Below are positions 1 to 6,000 of a DNA stretch of 17,804 nt, in pieces (within the stretch, counting starts at the first letter, position 1; every line of letters begins with the position of its first letter). Origin of the DNA: CAYJXJ01 sp964374095 (lineage in GTDB: Bacteria; Elusimicrobiota; Elusimicrobia; UBA1565; UBA9628); contig CAYJXJ010000090.1 in assembly GCA_964374095.1 (NCBI GenBank), positions 1 to 17,804 on the forward strand, in the 5' to 3' direction. Both the position numbers and the translations under genes were made by a program. The notes beneath the pieces were generated by a model. It had not been told where the DNA came from. It ran no database searches and was given only the letters and a program-made list of their open reading frames with translations.

Positions 1-14
1 CTTTTCGATGCAAT

Positions 15-413
15 TCAGGGGCCAATGGCCTTGATCGGCATCTTTCTGAAGTCTCGATCATAGGAGACTACCGTCGCGATTCCTTCGTCCTTGGACGAAG
101 CGACGATGGTGCAATCGACAAAGTCGACTTGATGCGCTCTGTGGAGCTCCACGGCCCGCAATAGGCGTTCGCGATTCTCGAACTCAAAGGTCTGAACGTC
201 CAGGAGGCTTTCAACGTATCGACAGACATCCTTGGGCGAGACGTCATAGACGCTCTCCAGGACCTCAACGACCTCCGCGATCACCGAATCCGAGGCCCAC
301 AGGCGCTCCCCGTCTTTCTCGAACTTTCTGACCAGGGCGGCAATGGCATCCGCTTGCTCTTTGTCGTCATTGAGCAACCACCGCATGAATATGTTCGAGT
401 CTACCGCGATCAT
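15..413 (-). CDS. PIN-domain ribonuclease toxin, VapC-like
   Basis: Encodes 132 residues, a normal length for a VapC toxin. PIN proteins are Mg-dependent ribonucleases that cleave tRNA or rRNA when freed from their antitoxin. The acidic residues expected of the active site are visible: D5 in the opening MIAVDSN, E47 in SVIAEVVEV, D97 and D100 in VDFVDCTI, and D119/D121 in SYDRDF. The ATG at 411-413 overlaps the stop of the upstream small ORF as ATGA, the usual translationally coupled antitoxin-toxin arrangement. The reading frame stays open far upstream, but residues before this Met do not resemble a PIN domain, so this start is preferred. Base composition is lower in GC than neighbouring genes (29 of the first 60 bases are G or C), consistent with mobile origin. 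The family is clear; the RNA target cannot be read from sequence. Confidence 0.88.
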   Translation of the reverse strand: MIAVDSNIFMRWLLNDDKEQADAIAALVRKFEKDGERLWASDSVIAEVVEVLESVYDVSPKDVCRYVESLLDVQTFEFENRERLLRAVELHRAHQVDFVDCTIVASSKDEGIATVVSYDRDFRKMPIKAIGP

Positions 414-571
414 GCCCGTTCGCCTTTGGCTCCGGCCAATATGCCCATCACGCGTTTGGCCCGATACGCATGCATCTGCTTGCGCATCTTCTTCCAATCC
501 ATCGTCTTGCCTCGCGCGTACTTTCGGAGTACGCCCCGCAGGCCCCAGAAGTCGCCCTTGATCGGCACCAT
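410..571 (-). CDS. Putative antitoxin of the PIN toxin, AbrB/VapB-like tail, possibly N-terminally degraded
   Basis: A 53-residue, Lys/Arg-rich ORF starting at the ATG at 569-571 and ending in the ATGA overlap with the toxin. The segment VPIKGDFWGLRGVLRKYARG resembles the stretch that follows the AbrB-type DNA-binding domain in VapB antitoxins, which wraps the toxin. The AbrB beta-hairpin that should precede it is not cleanly readable. The same frame can be extended to a GTG at 695-697 (95 residues), but a TAG at 711-713 blocks it further up, and no good ribosome site precedes either start. The frame also changes context at a run of six C (634-639), where loss of one base would join another open frame. 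It may be a truncated or frameshifted antitoxin, or a real short one. Its partner position supports the role better than its sequence does. Confidence 0.5.
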   Translation of the reverse strand: MVPIKGDFWGLRGVLRKYARGKTMDWKKMRKQMHAYRAKRVMGILAGAKGERA

Positions 572-726
572 GATGGCCCGGTCGGGCTGAAAATTCGGCG
601 CCTCCCAACTTTCGGCCCGGAACCCGGAGGGCGCCCCCCGTGTTGTGGATAACCGCGGCCGACGGGTTGCCTCGCGCCCGCCGGCCGGCTGTACCACCAG
701 CGAGCCGAGTTGCTATACTCGGGCCA
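572..726. other. Divergent intergenic region between antitoxin and motor operon
   Basis: 155 bp separate the short antitoxin start from the ExbB/TolQ-like start. The rightward extended -10 element and an overlapping inverted repeat are listed separately. I found no convincing -10/-35 pair for leftward transcription of the toxin-antitoxin genes. If the antitoxin starts at 697, most of this region is coding. Confidence 0.5.
705..722 (+). promoter_or_regulatory. Extended -10 promoter of the motor operon, embedded in an inverted repeat
   Basis: TGCTATACT at 711-719 is an extended -10 element (TG-N-TATACT) with no recognisable -35. Transcription would start about 7 bases downstream, essentially at the ATG at 727, so the mRNA would be leaderless or nearly so; no Shine-Dalgarno sequence precedes that ATG. 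The element sits inside the inverted repeat CCGAGT-N6-ACTCGG (705-710 / 717-722), which could be an operator. Promoter match is seen; regulation is inferred. Confidence 0.55.
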
Positions 727-1353
727 ATGCCGGCCATGACCGTCGCCGACCTCATGCGGCTGAGCGTGGCGATGCCGATACTCGCCACGCTCTCGGTCCT
801 CGTCGCCGCCCTGGCCTGCGAGCGGCTCTACGCCTACTGGGTCGGCGAGAGCCTCCCCTGGGGCCTCTGGCAGCGGGTGCGGGCGCAGGTCGACATGGGA
901 GACGTGGAAGGGGCGCTGAGCCTGTGCCGGGCCTCCGACGGGCCGGTGGCCCAGGGACTCTGGCGGTGCCTGAGCCAGACCAAGCACGACGCCGACACCC
1001 TGCTCGGCGCCTTCCAGCTCTACCGCTCGCGCCTTCAACTGGAGCTGGGGCGCCGCGTCGGGTTCTTCGGCACCGCGAGCTTCATTTCCCCCTTGATCGG
1101 CCTCTTCGGCACCGTGCTCGGCATCATGCGGGCCTTCCGCGACCTCGCGGCCCAAGGCGCCGGGGGCCCGGCGGTCGTCGCGGCCGGGATCGCCGAGGCC
1201 CTCGTCACCACCGCCGCGGGCATCGGGGTCGCCGTGGTCAGCGCCGTCTTCTATAATTACTTCACCTTGGCGGCACGGGAGCGCGTGACGACGACCGACC
1301 TCTGGGTCCTGGAGCTTTCCGAGCTCCTCTCCCGGCCCCGCGGCCTGGAGTGA
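727..1353 (+). CDS. ExbB/TolQ/MotA-family proton-channel protein
   Basis: 208 residues, typical for this family. It forms the inner-membrane pentameric channel that, with ExbD/TolR proteins, converts proton motive force into work on the periplasm or outer membrane. An N-terminal transmembrane helix lies at about residues 10-30 (VAMPILATLSVLVAALACE). A cytoplasmic middle region follows, then the hallmark TM2 (SFISPLIGLFGTVLGIMRAF) and TM3 (IAEALVTTAAGIGVAVVSAV), ending in the usual YNYF. The ATG at 727 was chosen over the upstream start at 640 because family homology begins here and the extended -10 lies at 711-719. It is the first gene of a tightly overlapping operon; its stop overlaps the next start (GTGA at 1350). 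Whether it serves a TonB-, Tol- or gliding-type machine is not decided by its own sequence. Confidence 0.92.
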   Translation: MPAMTVADLMRLSVAMPILATLSVLVAALACERLYAYWVGESLPWGLWQRVRAQVDMGDVEGALSLCRASDGPVAQGLWRCLSQTKHDADTLLGAFQLYRSRLQLELGRRVGFFGTASFISPLIGLFGTVLGIMRAFRDLAAQGAGGPAVVAAGIAEALVTTAAGIGVAVVSAVFYNYFTLAARERVTTTDLWVLELSELLSRPRGLE

Positions 1354-1787
1354 GCCGCTCCCTTAGCGAAGGCGACGAGCCCGAACTCGCTGCTGAGATC
1401 AACGTCGTCCCCTTGGCCGACGTCTCCCTGGTGCTCCTGATCATCGTCTTGGTGCTGGCGCCGATGCGGCTGGAGTCCACCCTGCATTTGCAGACCGCCG
1501 GCCGGGCGCCCGAGGGCGCCCCCGCCGCGGCCCCCGCCGCCCTCCCGCCCGAGCTCGTCCTGGTGGTGGACCTCGGGCCCTCGGGCTACGCGGTCTCCGG
1601 AAAGTTCTTCACCGAGCGCCGGGACTTCCGCGAGCATATGACGCGGGAACTCTCCGCCCGCGACGATCGGAAAGTTTTTCTCGCCCCCCACCCCGAGGCG
1701 GCCCACGGCCTGGTGGTCGACGCCATGGAAGATCTCAAGAGCTGCGGGGCCCAGAGCGTGGCCCTGGTTCAGTCGGGACCGCAATGA
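1350..1787 (+). CDS. ExbD/TolR-family motor protein, first copy
   Basis: 145 residues from a GTG start that overlaps the preceding stop. The N-terminus carries the family signature EINVVPLADVSLVLLIIVLV: a short cytoplasmic tail, then one transmembrane helix containing the proton-carrying aspartate, here D24. A Pro/Ala-rich linker (about residues 50-66) leads to a small periplasmic domain ending in SVALVQSGPQ. It would pair with the ExbB-like channel as the stator/plunger subunit. It is clearly different from the second ExbD in the same operon: the linker is longer and GC-rich, and the periplasmic domains share little obvious identity, so this is an old duplication or a functional pair, not a recent copy. 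Its stop overlaps the next start as ATGA. Confidence 0.9.
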   Translation: MSRSLSEGDEPELAAEINVVPLADVSLVLLIIVLVLAPMRLESTLHLQTAGRAPEGAPAAAPAALPPELVLVVDLGPSGYAVSGKFFTERRDFREHMTRELSARDDRKVFLAPHPEAAHGLVVDAMEDLKSCGAQSVALVQSGPQ

Positions 1788-2209
1788 AGGCGGCCCTGCG
1801 GCGCGCGCGCTCCGGCAACGACGGCGCCCGGCCCGTCACCGAGGTCAACATCATCCCGGTGATCGACGTCTCCCTGGTGCTTTTGGTGATACTCTTCGTC
1901 ACCGCGCCGCTGCTCTCGGTGCCCAATACCCCGGTCGAGCTTCCGGAAGCCGGCCGGCCCGCGGAGGAGGCCCAGACCATCGCCGTCACCTGCCTCCAGA
2001 ACGGCTCACTCAGCGTGCGCTCCCGCGACATCGGCCCCGGAACCCTCACCAGCGCCCTGGCGGCGGAGCTGCGCAACTCCCCCGAAGCCACCGTCATCCT
2101 GCGCGTGGACCGGCGCGTGCCTTTCCAACAGGTCCAGAAACTCCTGCGGGCCGCCCAGGCCGCCGGCGCGACGCGCCTGGCCTTCGGCGCGGTTCCCAAG
2201 ACCAAGTGA
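1784..2209 (+). CDS. ExbD/TolR-family motor protein, second copy
   Basis: 141 residues. The signature TEVNIIPVIDVSLVLLVILF marks the single transmembrane helix, with the conserved aspartate at D28. The periplasmic part includes EATVILRVDRRVPFQQVQKL, which matches the usual ExbD pattern (valine-rich strand, D, then a helix of the form V..V...L..AG) followed by GATRLAFGAV. This copy is closer to canonical ExbD/TolR than the first one. The ATG overlaps the previous stop (ATGA at 1784-1787), and its own stop overlaps the GTG of the next gene (GTGA at 2206-2209), indicating translational coupling of all four products. Two ExbD proteins per channel gene are known from some TonB and gliding-type systems. 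Confidence 0.92.
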   Translation: MKAALRRARSGNDGARPVTEVNIIPVIDVSLVLLVILFVTAPLLSVPNTPVELPEAGRPAEEAQTIAVTCLQNGSLSVRSRDIGPGTLTSALAAELRNSPEATVILRVDRRVPFQQVQKLLRAAQAAGATRLAFGAVPKTK

Positions 2210-3090
2210 CATCCGTCCTGATCCTGCTCGCGTGGCTGGCGACCGCCGGCGTTCCCTCCGGGAAAGGAGAACACCAACCCTCCGGGGACCGGGGCTCCCA
2301 AGCCCCGGATGATTCTTCTCTCATCAAGCAGGACATCACCATCAAGGGCAAGTCGGGTCCCGGACCCGGCCTCGAGGTCCCCGGACCCGCGCCCCAGCGC
2401 GCCGTCCTGGCGGAGGTCGTCGATTCTCTCGAGATCGCGGGGAGTTCGCATGGGCCCGGCATCCACCGCATCTCGCTGGGTGCGCTCAAGAAGCGCCTCG
2501 CCCGCCCCTTCCCGTCCTCCCCCTATCTGGCCGTCTCCCCCCGGCCGGACCGGAATTTTAACCTCTGGCGCTTCGAAATCCTCAGCGCCGGCGAGCCTAT
2601 CTGGCACACGACGGGGGAAGGGCGCGTGGGCGGGACATTGGAGTGGGACGGGACCGGCGCTTCCGGCTCAGTGGCGATCCGCGTCGGCCGCCCCTACCGC
2701 ATGAAGTTCACCGCCTCCTGGGGACGGGAACGCTACCACCTGGAGAGCGAGGACGTCATTCTGGCGTCGGTCGCCTACCTGGAAACTCTGGGCGGGCGGC
2801 ATCTCGAAGTGGAGCTTAGCCGCGTCTTCGAGGGCAAGACTTCCAAGCTCGCGGCCGGCGCCGAGGAATTTCTGGAGCTCATGGCCGAGTCCTTGCGCCG
2901 AGTCGAAGTGGGCCAGAACTCCTACCGCATCATGCTCCGCCAAGACCCGTCGGCAAAAGGGGTGGCGGACCGCGTCCGGGTCCTGCGCCGCTACTTCGCG
3001 AATAAGCTCGTCATCTCACCCAAACGCGTGGCGATAGAAGTCGAGTCGCCCCGGGAGCGCGGCGAGACTATCGACTGTCCGATCCCCTAG
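2206..3090 (+). CDS. Secreted envelope protein of the motor operon, Ig-like region plus possible OmpA-like C-terminus
   Basis: 294 residues from a GTG start coupled to the upstream ExbD. Residues 1-15 (MTSVLILLAWLATAG) look like a signal peptide or anchor. A Pro/Gly-rich linker of about 60 residues contains the in-frame 35-bp repeat (PSGKGEHQPSGD). Residues around 115-165 (FEILSAGEPIWHTTGEGRVGGTLEWDGTGASG...) match the FlgD-type Ig pattern W-D-G-x(2)-A-S-G. The last 85 residues (an FLELMAESLRRV helix, the strand YRIMLRQDPS, a long helix ADRVRVLRRYFANKL, then ISPKRVAIEVE) have the order of an OmpA/Pal/MotB peptidoglycan-binding domain but lack its key Asp/Arg motif. Position after an ExbB-ExbD-ExbD set suggests the periplasmic output partner of the motor, replacing TonB or Pal. 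No firm family assignment. The gene ends tail to tail with the giant minus-strand gene, sharing CTAG. Confidence 0.72.
   Translation: MTSVLILLAWLATAGVPSGKGEHQPSGDRGSQAPDDSSLIKQDITIKGKSGPGPGLEVPGPAPQRAVLAEVVDSLEIAGSSHGPGIHRISLGALKKRLARPFPSSPYLAVSPRPDRNFNLWRFEILSAGEPIWHTTGEGRVGGTLEWDGTGASGSVAIRVGRPYRMKFTASWGRERYHLESEDVILASVAYLETLGGRHLEVELSRVFEGKTSKLAAGAEEFLELMAESLRRVEVGQNSYRIMLRQDPSAKGVADRVRVLRRYFANKLVISPKRVAIEVESPRERGETIDCPIP
2254..2288 (+). repeat. 35-bp in-frame repeat element, copy 1
   Basis: Matches the reverse complement of 7522-7556 at 31 of 35 positions. It has two CCCTCCGGG-type arms around AGGAGAAC. It is read in frame as PSGKGEHQPSGD in the linker of the secreted motor-operon protein, and is directly followed by the perfect hairpin at 2289-2308. 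It looks like a REP-like or palindromic element inserted in coding sequence. Confidence 0.75.
2289..2308 (+). repeat. Perfect 8-bp hairpin next to repeat copy 1
   Basis: Arms CCGGGGCT (2289-2296) and AGCCCCGG (2301-2308) pair perfectly around the loop CCCA. The hairpin abuts the 35-bp element and lies inside the coding sequence for the linker. A further pair of similar palindromes (2354-2368 and 2376-2387, both containing GGTCC...GGACC) follows within 70 bp, so this linker is built from palindromic GC-rich DNA. Confidence 0.6.
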
Positions 3091-3094
3091 GGGA
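3083..3094. other. 12-bp palindrome carrying both convergent stop codons
   Basis: TCCCCTAGGGGA is a perfect palindrome. Its central CTAG (3087-3090) supplies TAG to the plus-strand gene (3088-3090) and TAG to the minus-strand gene (3087-3089), so the two genes overlap by four bases and no intergenic terminator exists. No T-tract follows on either strand. Confidence 0.9.
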
Positions 3095-6000
3095 GGTGGC
3101 CGTGCCAGCGATCCCAGGAGCCGCCGTGGCCGAAGAAACGCCGCTCGTACATCTCGGCCCGCGCCTGCCCGAGGGAACTCATGCCGCTCGACGAGGAGTC
3201 GGAACCGGATCCGTTGCCGGGGAGAGCCGGGTCCGGAGCCGGCTGGATGGGCTTATCAGAAGCCGCGGCGGAGGCCTCCCCAGATGCGCGCTGGGCCAGG
3301 GCGACGGCGTAAATCGCGGCCGTGGCGAACATCGGGTTCTTGGAAGTGAGCATCTCCTGGATCACCGACAGTTGCGTCCCGCTCGGGCCCTGCCGGGGCG
3401 CAGAGAGGGTCCCGAAGAGGTGATTTCGCACCACGGTCATGGCCCAGGCCATAGGCGCCTCGAAGAAGGCCTGCTCGTGGGCGGCCTGGATGTCGGTGGG
3501 CGATGTTTCCATGAAGGACTTGAGGACCGGGAGGCTTTCGGGGCCTCCGGTCTTTTGCAGGGCGTAGATCAGGGCCAGCAAGGCCGCCCAGCTGTCGGTC
3601 CCTCCATAATGGGTCAACGAATTCTTCTCCAAGTACGCCTGCAGCCTTCCGTGGATATCGCCGCTCATGTTCTCGCGGGCTACGATCCGGGCCCAGGCCT
3701 CGGCCGCGAGGTACCTTGTCTCACGCTCGGAGGAGATCTTGCCGTTGAGGAGGGCCTTCAAAACCTCGAGGTTCTTCTCAGGGCGGCGGGTATCCCGCGC
3801 CACCAGGCGCAGTATGGTCTGCTGCTTCTCCTTGGGATAACTCTTCCAGGCCGCGTCCGCGAAGGAGCCGTCCTGATTGGGCTGGGGGGGCCAATGATCC
3901 CGGTAGAATTCCTCCAGGCCCTCGGGGTCCTGCCGCGTGAGGATCGCGACCGTCGCGTCCGCATCGTCCCTAACGCGCTCTTCATCCTCCCGGGCGCCGA
4001 TTCGGCCCAGCGCGCGGCGCGCCGCGGCCTTGACGTCGGAATTGGAGCTTCCTTGGAGCGCGGCCCGCGCGGCCCCGGCCCCGGCTCGCGCGTAGAGGGA
4101 CTCCAAGGCGTTGGCGACCGCCCCGTGCAGGGGAACGTAGACGTGCGAAGTGTGGCCCGATATTTTCTGCGCCAAAATCTCCACGGGGGCGATGTCGTCG
4201 GCGCTCCCGAACCGCTCCAGGATCAGCGTGGCGGCCATGGCCCGCGGCCAGCTATCCGCGACCTCCGAGGAGGACCGCCCCTTCACGGCCCAGCCGCCTT
4301 CATACATCCAGCGGCGGGCGCGGGGCAAGTCCGACGCCGTGCTCATCCAGGAGTAGGCGGTGGCGGCGGCTACTTTCACGCCGGGGCCGTCCTTCTCGTG
4401 TTCTTTGAGGTTTTCTTGCTCGAGGAGTTTCAGGAACAGCTCTTGGGCCTGTGACGGCGCGGCGGTCTTGGCCGGGGCGGAGGGGCTAACGACAGGAGTC
4501 GCGGGCGAAACATCTCCCGCGACGCCTGCGGCCTCGGCGGCACCACGCCGGAATTCAATCCAGTAATCCGTGCCTTCGCCGCCCTTCGCGTTCCTGCCGG
4601 CTGCATAGCCCAGCCGCGCGCCCGGGATCGCCCGCAGCCGGCGGTATAAATCCCAAGCGTTGTGGTCGCGGATCACGGCCCCGCTGAGGTTGAGATTGTC
4701 CGCTTGGGCTTGGGCGTCGGCGAAGCTCGCCGGAGGCTCGCCCGTGAAATGCTGATCGAACCAAGCCTTCTCCTTGTCGGAGAGCGCGTGGGGGCTGTGG
4801 ATGATGACCGAGAGCCGGTCCGCTTGCACCCGGGCCGACAACTCGACCGGCTTGCCGGTCGGCTCGGCGCTTTCCTTGGCCTGGCGCAGGAAGTGCTTGA
4901 TCCAGCCCGTCCCCACCCCGCCAGCGGCCACGTGCAGGGCCGAGAGGACATCGTCCGGCCAACCCCGCTCCCTTGCCTCTTCGACGATGCGCTTGGTCTC
5001 CCCGCGCAGAACGGCATCCGCCCCGTTGGGCTTTGCGTTGACGGCCGCCACCCAGTTCCCGCCGGCCGCCGGGGCCGGCGCTCCGGGACCGTAGAACGCG
5101 GCCGGAGGCGCGGGTGCCGTCGCCGCGGTCGGCGGTGAGTTCGCGGCCCGCATGAAAGAGTCGAATAACCCCTCGGTCGGCTCGGCGGGAGCCCCCCCGT
5201 CGTCCTCGGGCTTGGACATGGATTCGACGTAGTCCAGGAGGCGCTGGGTCAGCGCCGCGGCCGCCCCTTCCAACCCCGTCCTCTCCACGACCTTGGGGGG
5301 CTTGGGCTTGGCTTCGAACCTGATGGCCCCGCCCTCGAGAGTGACGCGGATCAAGCCGCCGCGCACCTCTTTGCTCCCCTTGACCGACTCCTCGAGAATC
5401 CATTTAGCCAGGGGGTCGACGATGTGCTTCTCGATGGCCCCCTTCATGGGCCGGGCCCCGTACATGGGCGAGAAGCCCGTGAACTTGAGGAAGTCATATA
5501 CCTCGGGCTCGATGTCGAGCTCGGTTTCGTGGCGCTCCCTCAGAAGGTCGGCGAACTCACCCGCCTGGAGTTTGGCGATGGCCCCCACATCCTGGAGGCG
5601 CAAACGGTTGAGGACGACCCACTTGTTCTTGGAGTCCGGGTCCTCGTCCAGGCGGTTGAGGAACTCCGGCCGGAAGGCGCCGGTGATGCCCTCCTTGACC
5701 GCCAGTTGGATCTCCCGGTCCCACTCGGCCTCCGCCCTGGCCTTCTCCTCCGGCGTGGCCGCCCCGGCCAGCATATTCGCGAATTTCTCGCCGTCCACGG
5801 CGGACATCCCGGCGTTGGAACTGATGAGGATGACGGTGTTCTTGAAGTCGATGGTCCGTCCCTCCCCATCGGTGAGCCGCCCGTCGTCCAAGATCTGCAG
5901 GAGGATGTCCCAGACCTTGGGATGAGCCTTCTCGATCTCATCAAAGAGGATCACGGAGTAGGGCCGCTTTCGGATCGCCTCGGTGAGCTGTCCGCCCGCC

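Noticed and set aside
448..1155. Open minus-strand frame of 235 codons opposite the ExbB/TolQ-like gene
   Set aside because: Antisense shadow of an unmistakable membrane-channel gene; low-complexity Gly/Glu/Arg/His composition.
1497..1550. GGGCGCCC-type palindromes in the first ExbD linker as a repeat element
   Set aside because: Explained by Ala/Pro codons at very high GC content; no second copy elsewhere in the window.
3096..4454. Open plus-strand frame of 452 codons opposite the 3' end of the giant gene
   Set aside because: Shadow of the giant gene's codon bias; no domain, no ribosome site, and it would be antisense to HEAT-like coding sequence.
5540..5944. IGF/LGF-type ClpP-docking loop in the second Clp ATPase domain
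   Set aside because: I looked between sensor 1 (ISSNAG) and RPEFLNRLDE and found only an alanine/glutamate-rich helix; no such tripeptide in a loop context, so ClpP partnership is not claimed.
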